A DNA stretch of 64,000 nucleotides from contig NZ_SMKY01000008.1 in assembly GCF_004349235.1 (NCBI RefSeq), positions 1-64,000 of the forward strand, in the 5' to 3' direction. A model generated the notes under the pieces. The model had not been told where the DNA came from. It made no database searches and was given only the letters and a program-made list of their open reading frames with translations. Source of the stretch: Actinomadura darangshiensis. GTDB lineage: Bacteria > Actinomycetota > Actinomycetes > Streptosporangiales > Streptosporangiaceae. The position numbers and the translations under genes are program-made. Below are positions 8,469-16,593 of this stretch, piece after piece (positions within the stretch are counted from its first letter, which is position 1; each line of letters starts with the position of its first letter).

Positions 8469-9821
8469 ATGAACCGACTCCGCCTGCTCTGCCGCGCCGT
8501 CCCGCTGATGGTGTTCGCCGCCGCGACCGCGGTCGCGCTGCCCGCCCGCGCAGACATCGACGGGGTTCCCTACCGCGTCGAGGTCCCCGCCCACTGGAAC
8601 GGAACGCTCCTCCTGTGGAGCCACGGCGCGTACAGCCTGGAGTCCCCACCGCCGTCCGACGTCGAGCTGACGAACCACCCGGCCACGGAGAAATGGCTGC
8701 TCGACCACGGCTACGCGCTGGCGGCCTCCCAGTTCCGCGTGCCGCGCGGCTGGGGTGTGGTCGAGTCGGGCCTGAAGGACCAGATCGACCTGCTCGACTG
8801 GTTCACCGCGCACATCGGCCGTCCTCGGCGCACCATCTCGGCGGGCGCGTCCGCCGGCGGCCTCACCGCCGTCCTCCTCGCGGAACGCAACCCCGCCCGC
8901 TTCACCGGCGTCGCCTCTCTCTGCGGCGTGGTCGGCGGCACAACGGGCCACTTCAACAGCGCCCTGGACTCCAACTTCGCGATCAAGACACTCCTGGCAC
9001 CGGACCTCGACCTGGTGCGCATCAAGGACCCGCAGACGAACACGACCAACGCCCGCCGAGCACTGGGTACCGCCCTGGACACCGCACCGGGACGCGCCCG
9101 CCTCGCCTTGGCCGCCGCGCTGGCCGACATCCCCGGCCGCTACACCTCACGCGCGCCCGCCCCGAACACCACCGCCGGCCAGATCGAGCAGCAGACCTAC
9201 TACGCCGCCTACGATCGGGGCGCCTTCTGGGGCCTCAACCGCACCGACATCGAGCAGCGCGCCGGCGGCAACCCGTCCTGGAACACGGGTGTGGACTACC
9301 GGACGCTCCTGTCCCGCTCCACCCAGAAGAACCTGGTGAAACGCGCCTACCGCGAGGCGGGCATGAGCCTCCGCGAGGACCTGGCCCGCCTCAACGCGGC
9401 ACCAAGAATCAAGGCGGACCCGGCGGCCGTCCGCTACCTCAACCGATACGGCACCCCCACCGGCCGCACCCCCTGGCCGGTGGTCACCCTGCACTCAACA
9501 GGAGACGGCAACGTCCCCCCGGAAAACCAGCGCCGCTACGCCACCAAGGTGCGCAACCCGGCGAACCTGAAGCAGCTCTACGTCGACCGCGGCTACCACT
9601 GCACGTTCACGGCCTCCGAAGAGCTCGTAACCCTGCGGACCCTCCTCACCCGCATGGACACCGGCCACTGGCCCAACACCCGACCGGCGACCCTCAACAA
9701 CACCGCGGCCACGCTCGGCCCCGATTACCAGACCGTGTTCGACACCGACCCCGAACCGGGCCTGCACCCGGCAACCCCGTCCTTCACCCACCACCGCCCA
9801 GGCCCCTACCTACGCCCATGA
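8469..9821 (+). CDS. Secreted alpha/beta hydrolase
   Basis: A 450-residue exported hydrolase. The signal peptide spans about the first 28 residues (LPARA cleavage region). The mature part starts with YRVEVPAHWNGTLLLWSHGAY, an oxyanion-hole type strand. The nucleophile elbow is SAGASAGGL (Ser in GASAG), the acid is the Asp in HSTGDGNVPP, and the base is the His in YHCTFTASE, so the catalytic triad is complete. Substrate is unknown; the C-terminal QTVFDTDPEPGLHP region is outside the core fold. ATG 8469 lies eight bases after GAAGG; a GTG nine bases upstream is an alternative. It is divergent from the ArsR-like regulator gene. Confidence 0.82.
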   Translation: MNRLRLLCRAVPLMVFAAATAVALPARADIDGVPYRVEVPAHWNGTLLLWSHGAYSLESPPPSDVELTNHPATEKWLLDHGYALAASQFRVPRGWGVVESGLKDQIDLLDWFTAHIGRPRRTISAGASAGGLTAVLLAERNPARFTGVASLCGVVGGTTGHFNSALDSNFAIKTLLAPDLDLVRIKDPQTNTTNARRALGTALDTAPGRARLALAAALADIPGRYTSRAPAPNTTAGQIEQQTYYAAYDRGAFWGLNRTDIEQRAGGNPSWNTGVDYRTLLSRSTQKNLVKRAYREAGMSLREDLARLNAAPRIKADPAAVRYLNRYGTPTGRTPWPVVTLHSTGDGNVPPENQRRYATKVRNPANLKQLYVDRGYHCTFTASEELVTLRTLLTRMDTGHWPNTRPATLNNTAATLGPDYQTVFDTDPEPGLHPATPSFTHHRPGPYLRP

Positions 9822-9826
9822 CCACC

Positions 9827-9870
9827 GGTCAGAGACCATGGTCCGCGGGGGCGAACCATGGCCTCTGACC
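9827..9870 (+). terminator. Hairpin after the secreted hydrolase gene
   Basis: GGTCAGAGACCATGG and CCATGGCCTCTGACC (15-base arms, one mismatch) surround a 14-base loop, starting 5 bases after the stop codon and followed by TTCTTCCC. It is a probable terminator. Confidence 0.65.
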
Positions 9871-9958
9871 TTCTTCCCAGGTGAGTTCGGCCAGAGACCG
9901 ATGAGTTCGGTGGACCTACACGGTCTACACCTGCAAACCACGAACCTCGGAGGAGACC

Positions 9959-10645
9959 ATGACAGCCAAGGCACTGCCGCCCGTCGTCGACGCCCGAACC
10001 TGGCAACACCACCTCGACGAACTGCGCACCCGCGAGAAGGCCGCGACCCGCGAACTGGACGCGATCGCCGCCCAGCGCCGCCGGATGCCCATGGTCGAGA
10101 TGCCCGAGTACACCCTCGAAGGCGAGGAAGGCCCGGTCAGCCTGGCAGACATCTTCGACGGCAAGTCCCAGCTCATCGTCTACAACCACATGTGGTTCCC
10201 GGGCGAGAAGTGGCAGTGCCCAGGCTGCACGGGCTTCACATCGCAGTTCACGCGCCTGGAATTCCTGGACGCCTACGACGCCAGGTTCGTCATCGTCACC
10301 CAAGGCCCGATCGACGAAGCCCTCGCCTACAAACACCAGGTCGGAAACAAGATGACCTGGTACTCCACCGCCAACAGCCCCTTCGGCACCGACGTAGGCG
10401 CACCCCCCAACGCCGGCTTCGCCGTCAACGTCTTCCTACGCGACGGCGACACCGTCTACCGCACCTGGCACACCGACGGCCGAGGCACCGAGCAACTCAG
10501 CCACACCTTCCCCTTGATCGACCTACTCCCCTACGGCCGCCAGGAGGAATGGCAGGACTCCCCAGAAGGCTGGCCCCAGTCCCCCACCTACACCCGCTGG
10601 CAGGGCTCCGAAGAAGTAGCCGCCCACTACGGCCCCCACACGTAA
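9959..10645 (+). CDS. DUF899 family thioredoxin-like protein
   Basis: A 228-residue cytosolic protein of the DUF899 family, a thioredoxin-like fold. Features include the N-terminal amphipathic helix with LRTREKAATRELDAIAAQRR, the strand LADIFDGKSQLIVYNHMWF, and the WQCPGCTGFTSQ motif, where CPGC occupies the position of a redox CxxC. The C-terminal LLPYGRQEEWQDSPEGWPQ is also characteristic. The exact activity of the family is unknown; a redox or peroxide-related role is often inferred from the fold. A TCGGAGGAGACC ribosome binding site precedes ATG 9959. It appears monocistronic. Confidence 0.85.
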   Translation: MTAKALPPVVDARTWQHHLDELRTREKAATRELDAIAAQRRRMPMVEMPEYTLEGEEGPVSLADIFDGKSQLIVYNHMWFPGEKWQCPGCTGFTSQFTRLEFLDAYDARFVIVTQGPIDEALAYKHQVGNKMTWYSTANSPFGTDVGAPPNAGFAVNVFLRDGDTVYRTWHTDGRGTEQLSHTFPLIDLLPYGRQEEWQDSPEGWPQSPTYTRWQGSEEVAAHYGPHT

Positions 10646-10730
10646 ACCCGGAGGAGGCTTGCCGGTGTGACCAGGTGGTGATGAACTGCAGGCGATCATT
10701 GGTAGCGCCAAGATCCGGACTGGGGCCAAC

Positions 10731-11000
10731 GTGATGAAGGACAAGGAACCTTCGACCACGGGCACATGCGCGGCATGCAGGCGCACCTTTGAGTTTGATC
10801 CTCAGAGCGTCTCGACCGTCCTCATCGACCCGGACACCGGCCTGCCGCCGGGCATGACCGTCCTGGCCACGCTGCGACAAGCGACACCAGAGGCCGTCGC
10901 CAGATCAACCGACGAGCCGATCTGCCCGCAGTGCGTCACCAGGGCACAACAGTTCCAGGCAGAGAGCGCCTCCACACCCACCTGGGACACGTGGCCGTGA
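10731..11000 (+). CDS. Small zinc-ribbon-like hypothetical protein
   Basis: An 89-residue protein with two CxxC pairs, CAACRRTFEF near the N-terminus and CPQC about residues 65-68, spaced as in a zinc-ribbon. Between them lies a segment LIDPDTGLPPGM. It starts with GTG ATG, so Met 2 (10734) may be the true start. Function unknown; it is likely a small metal-binding cytosolic protein. It lies 85 bases after the DUF899 gene in the same direction, but no link is evident. Confidence 0.6.
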   Translation: MMKDKEPSTTGTCAACRRTFEFDPQSVSTVLIDPDTGLPPGMTVLATLRQATPEAVARSTDEPICPQCVTRAQQFQAESASTPTWDTWP

Positions 11001-11061
11001 ACTCCTCGGCTCGCCCCAGCCCCAAGACTGTTCCATGATCGGAAGCAGAGTCCTCCACAGG

Positions 11062-11133
11062 TGGGCGCGGACGGTTTCGAACCGCCGACTCCTCGCTTGT
11101 AAGGCGAGTGCTCTACCCCTGAGCTACGCGCCC
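11062..11133 (-). tRNA. tRNA-Val (anticodon TAC)
   Basis: A complete 72-base cloverleaf on the minus strand. It has a 7-bp acceptor stem GGGCGCG/CGCGCCC, D stem GCTC/GAGC, anticodon stem CTCGC/GCGAG around loop CTTACAA (anticodon TAC, reading GUA), T stem GGCGG/CCGTC with one G-T pair and loop TTCGAAA, and discriminator A. CCA is not encoded (the next bases are CCT). It stands alone between protein genes. A lone tRNA could serve as an integration site, but no integrase or direct repeat was seen nearby. Confidence 0.95.
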
Positions 11134-11298
11134 GCGTGCTCGTTGCCCGGAAAGCGTACCGGGTTCGGTGGGGCGATCGCGAAGCGGTTTCGGCGGGGGC
11201 GGTGGTCAGGGAGCCCGTGGGCCGTCGCATGGAGGACGTCACACGGGTAACGTCGAAGTAGCCAGGCGGAGACGCGCTCCCACCCGGACAGGCGGGCA

Positions 11299-12051
11299 GT
11301 GGACGACAGGATGCGGGCAGCGGACGTCCAGGCGGCGATCGAGAACCTTGCCCGTGCGGACGGGGCGTCGCCGCCGCTGATCAATCACGTGTGCCTGACC
11401 TGCGTGCAGAGCGTCGGTGCGGTGGGAGTGTGCACTTCGGTGCGGGGTCCGACCGGCCTGTACGAGCCCTTGTGCGCGGTCGGACCGGCCGGTGAGGCGC
11501 TGGCGGAGTTGCAGGTCACCGTGGGCGAGGGGCCCGGGTGGGAGACGGTGGACGGGGACCGGCCGGTGCTCATCCGCGACCTGGACGCGGTCAGCGCCCA
11601 GCGGCGGTGGCCGTTGTTCGCGGCGGCGGCGGCCGGGCTGGGGACGGCGACCGTGTTCGCGTTCCCGCTGCTGGTCGGAGTGGTCGCGGTCGGTGCCCTG
11701 GAGATCTACTGGGCGCGGCGCCCGCTGAGCAACACGGCGTTCGCCGACGGGCTGCTGTTCGCCGACGCGGCGCTGCTGACCCTGATGACGGGAATCACGC
11801 CGGACGGAGACGGCGCGGACCCGGCCGATGACGGCTTTCGCGCCGGAGGCCCGGGCGACCCGTTCTTGGATCGGTGGCCCCAGGTGCATCAGGCGGCGGG
11901 AATGGTGTCAGTGCAGTTGCAGGTAGAGCCGGCCGAGGCGTACGCACGGTTGCGCGCCCACGCCTACGCCAACGATCAAAGCTTGCGTGAGGTGGCCCGC
12001 CGGGTTGTCGAGCGAACGTTGACTTTCTCCCCGGACCGGGACTCGGAGTGA
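11299..12051 (+). CDS. GAF and ANTAR domain protein
   Basis: A 250-residue protein. Residues about 15-165 form a GAF-like sensor domain (LTCVQSVGAVGVCTSV, then VGEGPGWETVDGDRPVLIRDLD). The C-terminal segment about 190-245 is an ANTAR RNA-binding domain, recognisable by VHQAAGMVSVQLQVEPAEAYARLRAHAYANDQSLREVARRVVE read in order. ANTAR proteins usually bind paired hairpins in nascent RNA and prevent transcription termination. The start is GTG 11299. A second GAF-ANTAR gene follows 48 bases later in the same direction. The target RNAs are unknown. Confidence 0.85.
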   Translation: MDDRMRAADVQAAIENLARADGASPPLINHVCLTCVQSVGAVGVCTSVRGPTGLYEPLCAVGPAGEALAELQVTVGEGPGWETVDGDRPVLIRDLDAVSAQRRWPLFAAAAAGLGTATVFAFPLLVGVVAVGALEIYWARRPLSNTAFADGLLFADAALLTLMTGITPDGDGADPADDGFRAGGPGDPFLDRWPQVHQAAGMVSVQLQVEPAEAYARLRAHAYANDQSLREVARRVVERTLTFSPDRDSE

Positions 12052-12099
12052 ATCGCACCATGGAAGAGATGGCCCTCGTCATTGGAGGTGGTGGCCGAC

Positions 12100-12837
12100 A
12101 TGCTGGAGCGACGACTAGGTGAGATGTTCGTTGAACTGGCCGATACGCTGGTCGCCGGATTCGACGTCATCGAGCTCCTGCACTCGTTGTGCGAGCGGTG
12201 TGTGGAGTTGCTGGAGGTGGACGCGGCCGGTGTCCTGCTGGCCGACACGCGCGGCGCGCTGACTTTGGCGGCCGCGTCTACCGAGCAGGTCAGGCTGTTG
12301 GAGCTGTTCCAGTTGCAGGACGAGGAAGGCCCGTGCCTGGACTGCTTCCACAGCGGCGTCCAGGTGGCGTCCAGCGATCTCGGGGTGGAGCCTCAGCGCT
12401 GGCCCCGCTTCAGTGCCGCCGCCCGCGACTGCGGGTTCACGGCGGTGACCGCGCTGCCGCTGCGGCTGCGGGACGAACGGCTCGGCGCGATGAACCTCTT
12501 CCGCAGCGACGCCGGGGCCTTGGACGAGGAGATGGTGAGGGTCGCCCAGGCGCTCGCCGACGTGGCGGCCATCGGGATCGTGCACGAGCGGGCCTTCGGG
12601 CGCAGCGAGCTGGTCGTGGAGCAGCTGCAGGGTGCTCTCAACAGCCGTACCGTCATCGAACAGGCCAAGGGCGTCCTTGCCGAACGCGGACGGATCGATG
12701 TCAGCGACGCGTTCGCGGTGATGCGCAGCTACGCCCGGGACAACAACCGGCTGTTGTCGGAGGTCGCCCGTGCGGTCGTCCTGCAGGCGCCCGAGGTCGC
12801 CGACATGCTCTCGACGAAGACTCGGTCCGACTCCTGA
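12100..12837 (+). CDS. GAF and ANTAR domain protein
   Basis: A 245-residue paralogue-like partner of the preceding gene. The GAF domain (residues about 15-160) contains LLHSLCERCVELLEVDAAGVLLAD and EGPCLDCFHSG. The ANTAR domain (about 170-235) contains LNSRTVIEQAKGVLAERGRIDVSDAFAVMRSYARDNNRLLSEVAR in order, a better match to the family than the first copy. ATG 12100 has a GGAGGTGG ribosome binding site about nine bases upstream; the TTG at 12082 lies before that site and is less likely. It is probably an antitermination regulator acting on RNA; the signal and targets are unknown. Confidence 0.88.
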   Translation: MLERRLGEMFVELADTLVAGFDVIELLHSLCERCVELLEVDAAGVLLADTRGALTLAAASTEQVRLLELFQLQDEEGPCLDCFHSGVQVASSDLGVEPQRWPRFSAAARDCGFTAVTALPLRLRDERLGAMNLFRSDAGALDEEMVRVAQALADVAAIGIVHERAFGRSELVVEQLQGALNSRTVIEQAKGVLAERGRIDVSDAFAVMRSYARDNNRLLSEVARAVVLQAPEVADMLSTKTRSDS

Positions 12838-13027
12838 ACCCCGGCATCTTCGCCAGGACTCCGCATGAGGGCCTTGCCAGGCCTGGCGCCGAGACTTACG
12901 TTGTGCTTTACGGGCCTATGCCTGCCCCGCTGGCGTAACGCGCTTCGATCGGCGGGGCGGGGTCCTGACGGATCGGCCACCCCGGACCCTGGTGGCACGT
13001 CGTCCCTTCGACGCGCACCCGGGAGCC

Positions 13028-13351
13028 ATGATGACCGTTCCACGCCCGTCTGCACCGCGATCCGCGCCGCCCCCCGATTCCGTCGCCGTCCCTGACGAGG
13101 GCGACGTGCCCGAGGACCTGGGCGCCTTGGCTCTGCGGTCCCAGAGCCGGTCCGACGACCGGGCGGCGAGCATGCTCGAGCAGATGGCCGACTCCGACCC
13201 GCTGATGCGCGGCCACCACCTGGCGGCGGCGGCACGGTTCCGGCAGCGCGCCGGCCTCTGCCGGGACCAGGTGGACGATCAGCACCCCGTCCCGGCGGAC
13301 GACACGGATGGCGACGGTGCGGTCTCCGGAAGGGTCAGGACGCGGGGGTGA
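13028..13351 (+). CDS. Small hypothetical protein
   Basis: A 107-residue ORF starting at ATG ATG after GGGAGCC. Its middle part (ALRSQSRSDDRAASMLEQMADSDPLMRGHHLAAAARFRQRAG in order) looks helical and charged as in a real protein, while both ends are low complexity. It overlaps the convergent oxidoreductase gene by 17 bases. I recognise no family, and the opposite-strand frames are equally long, so existence is uncertain. Confidence 0.35.
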   Translation: MMTVPRPSAPRSAPPPDSVAVPDEGDVPEDLGALALRSQSRSDDRAASMLEQMADSDPLMRGHHLAAAARFRQRAGLCRDQVDDQHPVPADDTDGDGAVSGRVRTRG

Positions 13352-14504
13352 GACGGGTCAGCGCGGCGGCCAGCCGGTCGGAGGCACCGCGGCCGCGCGG
13401 CGCGGGCAGCCCGCCGACCGCCTGGAGGGCGAAACGCATCAGGGATGGGTGGGAGAGGCCGTGGCGGGTGGCCAGGCGCATGATGCGCGGGTCTTCCAGG
13501 GCTCGGGTGAAGGCGCGGCCGAGGGTGAAGGGGCTGCCGTTCGCGCGTTGGACGGCGTCCGGGTAGCGGCGGAGGACGTGTTCGGGGAACGGGGAGTGGA
13601 ACGCGGCGGTTATGACCTCGGCGGCGATGCGGCCCGCCTCCAGGGCGTAGGCGATGCCCTCGCCGTTGGACGGGTTGACCATGCCGCCGGAGTCGCCGGC
13701 CAGGAGGCAGCCCGGCAGGTAGTGGGGGCGGCGGCTGAAGCCCATCGGCAGGGCCGCGCCGCGTAGTGGGCCTTCGGCGTTCTCCTCTGTGAAGCCCCAG
13801 GTGGTGGGCAGCGAGGCTAGCCAGCGGGAGCACAGGCTGTGGTAGTCGGGGTGTTGGCTGCGCAGGAGGGCGACGCCTACGTTGCAGGTGCCGTCGCCCA
13901 TGCCGAAGACCCATCCGTATCCGGCGGGCGCCAGGTCCAGCCAGACTTCGAGGTGGGCGTCGTCGTGGCGGGGGCTGCGGAAGTAGCGGCGGCCCGCGAT
14001 TCCGATGGGACGGTCCCGGCGCGGGCGCAGGCCGAGTGCGACGCTGAACCGGGACGAGGCACCGTCCGCCGCGATGACCAGGCGGGCCTTGTGCGTCTCG
14101 TCGGCCGTCCGTACGCCCGACACCCGGCCGTTGGCCAGTAGCGGGGCGGTGACCTTGGTGTTCTCCCGCAGGGTCGCGCCGGCGGAGACGGCCTGGCGCG
14201 CCAGGATCTCGTCGAAGTCGGCGCGGGTGCGGGTCAGGCCGGTGCCGGACGGCCACGGCAGTTCCAGGGTGCGTCCCGCGCCGATGAGGCGGATGCCCTT
14301 GTTCGGGAACCAGCCAGGGCCGGAGGTGTCGATGCCCAGAGAGTGAAGCTCCTGGACGGCCCGCGGTGTCAGCCCGTCCCCGCAGATCTTCTCGCGCGGG
14401 AACGACGTCTTCTCCAGGACCAGGACGTCGAGCCCCGAACGGGCGAGGTGGTTCGCGACCGAAGATCCCGCGGGGCCGGCGCCCACCACGATGACGTCGC
14501 GCAT
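13335..14504 (-). CDS. Geranylgeranyl reductase family FAD-dependent oxidoreductase
   Basis: A 389-residue flavoprotein. It has the N-terminal dinucleotide-binding motif VVGAGPAGSSVANHLAR, then REKICGDGLTPRAVQEL, the hallmark of the geranylgeranyl-reductase/MenJ group. Further features are the internal LVIAADGASSRF and the flavin-binding LAGDSGGMVNPSNGEGIAYALEAGR. Relatives saturate isoprenoid chains such as those of menaquinone; the substrate here is not determined. The start ATG 14504 overlaps the stop of the upstream hydrolase gene in a TGATG arrangement, so translation is probably coupled. It is last in a three-gene CBS - hydrolase - reductase operon. Confidence 0.88.
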   Translation of the reverse strand: MRDVIVVGAGPAGSSVANHLARSGLDVLVLEKTSFPREKICGDGLTPRAVQELHSLGIDTSGPGWFPNKGIRLIGAGRTLELPWPSGTGLTRTRADFDEILARQAVSAGATLRENTKVTAPLLANGRVSGVRTADETHKARLVIAADGASSRFSVALGLRPRRDRPIGIAGRRYFRSPRHDDAHLEVWLDLAPAGYGWVFGMGDGTCNVGVALLRSQHPDYHSLCSRWLASLPTTWGFTEENAEGPLRGAALPMGFSRRPHYLPGCLLAGDSGGMVNPSNGEGIAYALEAGRIAAEVITAAFHSPFPEHVLRRYPDAVQRANGSPFTLGRAFTRALEDPRIMRLATRHGLSHPSLMRFALQAVGGLPAPRGRGASDRLAAALTRLTPAS

Positions 14505-15139
14505 CACAGATGCCGGTTGAACCAGTCGGCGGCCTGCATGGTGACCTCCTCCAGCGCCCCCGGCTCCTCGAAGAGGTGGCTCGCGCCGGAGATCACGTGC
14601 ACCTCGGACGTGTCGAGCTCCTTGCGGGCCCGCTCGTTCAGCTCCAGTACCTCGGTGTCCCTGCCGCCGACGATGAGCAGGACGGGCGCCTGCACGCGGG
14701 CGAGGCAGGGGCCCGCCAGGTCGGGGCGTCCGCCGCGGGAGACGACCGCGGCGATCGTGGGGCGGGCGGCAGCGGCGGCGAGGGCGGCAGCGGCGCCGGT
14801 GCTGGCGCCGAACAGGCCGATGGGGAGGCCGGCGGTGTGCGGGGCCGATTCGAGGCCCTCCGTCAGCCTGTCGATGGCGCCGATGAGCCGGAGCGTGAAC
14901 AGTTCGATGTCGAAGCGGAGGGTGGCGGTGACGCGGTCGACCTCGTCCTCGTGCTCGGTGAGGAGGTCGATGAGGAGGGTGCCGATCCCGGCGGCGTTCA
15001 GGCCGCCGGCGACGGCGCGGTTGCGGGGGCTGTGCCGGGAGCTGCCGCTGCCGTGCGCGAAGAGGACGACGCCCGTGGCGCCGTCCGGGATGGCGAGGTC
15101 GCCGGCGAGTTCGGCGTCCGGCAGCTTCAGCGTGATCAT
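14504..15139 (-). CDS. Alpha/beta hydrolase (dienelactone-hydrolase-like)
   Basis: A 211-residue cytosolic alpha/beta hydrolase. The oxyanion strand is VVLFAHGSGSSRHSPRN, the nucleophile elbow GLFGASTGAAAAL (Ser in GASTG), the acid the Asp in LLIVGGRDTEVLEL, and the base the His in ISGASHLFEEPGALEEV, so the triad is intact. The family is often annotated as dienelactone hydrolase, but the catalytic residue is Ser rather than the Cys of true dienelactone hydrolases. It starts inside the stop codon of the upstream CBS gene (4-base ATGA overlap) and overlaps the next gene by one base. Substrate unknown. Confidence 0.85.
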   Translation of the reverse strand: MITLKLPDAELAGDLAIPDGATGVVLFAHGSGSSRHSPRNRAVAGGLNAAGIGTLLIDLLTEHEDEVDRVTATLRFDIELFTLRLIGAIDRLTEGLESAPHTAGLPIGLFGASTGAAAALAAAAARPTIAAVVSRGGRPDLAGPCLARVQAPVLLIVGGRDTEVLELNERARKELDTSEVHVISGASHLFEEPGALEEVTMQAADWFNRHL

Positions 15140-15555
15140 GTGTTGGGCGGTTCCGCGCTGATGTCGGCGAGGGCGGAGCGCTCGTCGCGCTGGACGGCGA
15201 GGTCGCCGATGGACACCATGCCGATGGGCCGGTCGCCGTCCACGACGGGGACCCGGCGGACGGCGTGCCGCCGCATCAGCCGCACGGCCGCCTCGGCGTC
15301 CTCGTCGGGCGCGACCGTGATCATGTTGGTGCTGCAGATGTCGGCGACGGTGGTGCCGGACATGTCGCGGTGCGCGGCGACGGCGCGGACGACGATGTCC
15401 CGGTCGGTGACGAGGCCGCGCAGCCGTCCCTCGTGGACGACGAGGACGTCGCCGATGCCGTGCTGCCGCATGAGGACGCCGATCTCGACGAGGCTGGTGT
15501 CCGGCGACACCGCGACGGGCACCGGCGTCATCACCTCGTTCACCTTCTGGGCCAT
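15136..15555 (-). CDS. CBS-domain pair protein
   Basis: A 139-residue protein made almost entirely of two CBS motifs (Bateman module). The first has VNEVMTPVPVAVSPDTSLVEIGVLMRQHGIGDVLVV and LVTDRDIVVRAVA; the second has CSTNMITVAPDEDAEAAVRLMRRHAVRRVPVVD and GMVSIGDLA, all in order. Such modules bind adenine nucleotides and regulate partners. ATG 15555 has a GGGGGAG ribosome binding site. It is first in the operon with the hydrolase and the reductase, suggesting it senses energy state for that pathway or is a general stress protein; both are inference. Confidence 0.88.
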   Translation of the reverse strand: MAQKVNEVMTPVPVAVSPDTSLVEIGVLMRQHGIGDVLVVHEGRLRGLVTDRDIVVRAVAAHRDMSGTTVADICSTNMITVAPDEDAEAAVRLMRRHAVRRVPVVDGDRPIGMVSIGDLAVQRDERSALADISAEPPNT

Positions 15556-15605
15556 GCGAAACTCCCCCTCGGGGCGTCGCCTACCCAGCGGCGGACGGGA
15601 TATGT

Positions 15606-16514
15606 CTACCCGGCCGGGTCGGGCCCCTCCCGCTCGGCGAGGAACTGCTCGAACTGGGCGCCGAGCTCGTCGGCGGTGGGCATGTCCTGCGATTCGGCGA
15701 GCAGGTTGTCGCGCTCGGCGGCGCCCGCGAAGGCGTCGTACTGCTGCTCCAGCGCCTGGACGACCTTCTCGACCTCGTCGTTGCCGTCCACCTGCTCGGC
15801 GATGTCGGCGTCGGTGGCGGCGGCCGCGTCGCGGAGCCGGTCGACGGGCAGCACGAGCCCGGTGGCGCCGACGACGGCCTCCAGCGCGGCGACGGCGGCG
15901 GCCGGGTAGGCGGACTGGGCCAGGTAGTGCGGGACGTGCACCGCGAACCCGACGGCGTCGCGGCCCGCCTCGCCGAGCCGCAGCTCCAGCAGCCCGGCGG
16001 CGCTGCCGGGCACCTGGACCTTGTCGAACCAGGAGTTCCGGGTGATCAGCTCGGGCCGGGTGGCGTGCGCGGTGGTGCCCACGGGGCGGGTGTGCGGCAC
16101 GCCCATCGGGATGCCGTGGAAGCCGACGACCAGTTCGACGCCGAGCCGCTTCACGAGGTGCAGCACCGCGGCGGTGAACCCCTCCCACAGCCGGTCGGGC
16201 TCCGGCCCGGACAGCATCAGGAACGGGCTGCCGGCCTCGTCGCGCAGCAGCCGGACGACCAGTTCGGGCTCCTCGTAGGACGCCCAGTGGTCGCGGTCGA
16301 ACGTCATCGGCGGCCGGCGCGCCCGGTAGTCGATCAGCGAGTCGGCGTCGAAGCGGGCGATGACGCGGTGCTCAAGTGACTCAAGGAGGTGCTCCCGCAC
16401 GAGCTGCCCGGTGGACCCGGCGTCCACGAAGCCGTCGAGGCTGTGCAGCAGCACCGGACCCGTCATCTCCGGCAGGTCGGCGTCGAGCTCGTACAGATCC
16501 TCTGGGTTAAGCAA
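15606..16514 (-). CDS. PAC2 family protein (proteasome-assembly-chaperone-like)
   Basis: About 302 residues of the PAC2 fold, identified by LLHSLDGFVDAGSTGQLVREHLL at the N-terminus, then LVVGFHGIPMGVPHTRP and the acidic C-terminal helix. In actinobacteria such proteins occur widely, but their link to proteasome assembly is not firmly established. The start is unclear: an ATG at 16550 lies inside an inverted repeat, whereas TTG 16514 follows GGAGGTGGGGGAG and gives LLNPEDLYEL, the expected N-terminus. It is in the same direction as the cbb genes, 80 bases after cbbX, and is separated from them by the inverted repeat. Confidence 0.82.
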   Translation of the reverse strand: MLNPEDLYELDADLPEMTGPVLLHSLDGFVDAGSTGQLVREHLLESLEHRVIARFDADSLIDYRARRPPMTFDRDHWASYEEPELVVRLLRDEAGSPFLMLSGPEPDRLWEGFTAAVLHLVKRLGVELVVGFHGIPMGVPHTRPVGTTAHATRPELITRNSWFDKVQVPGSAAGLLELRLGEAGRDAVGFAVHVPHYLAQSAYPAAAVAALEAVVGATGLVLPVDRLRDAAAATDADIAEQVDGNDEVEKVVQALEQQYDAFAGAAERDNLLAESQDMPTADELGAQFEQFLAEREGPDPAG

Positions 16515-16526
16515 CTTCTCCCCCAC

Positions 16527-16564
16527 CTCCGCATGTCCTATGGCCAACATTAGGACATGCGGAG
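16527..16564 (-). promoter_or_regulatory. 14-bp perfect inverted repeat between cbbX and the PAC2 gene
   Basis: CTCCGCATGTCCTA and its exact complement flank a 10-base spacer. In the direction of transcription it lies 30 bases after the cbbX stop and its 3' arm runs into the ribosome binding site of the PAC2 gene. It could be the terminator of the cbb operon, a translational control hairpin, or an operator. Confidence 0.55.
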
Positions 16565-16593
16565 CGGAATCCCCGGATCGGACGTGACACCGG

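Noticed and set aside
11062-11133. tRNA-Val as an attachment site of an integrated element
   Set aside because: No integrase, excisionase or repeated copy of the tRNA 3' end was seen within the window.
12865-13095. Short plus-strand frame between the second GAF-ANTAR gene and the following small ORF
   Set aside because: No ribosome binding site and a random-looking Arg/Pro-rich sequence.
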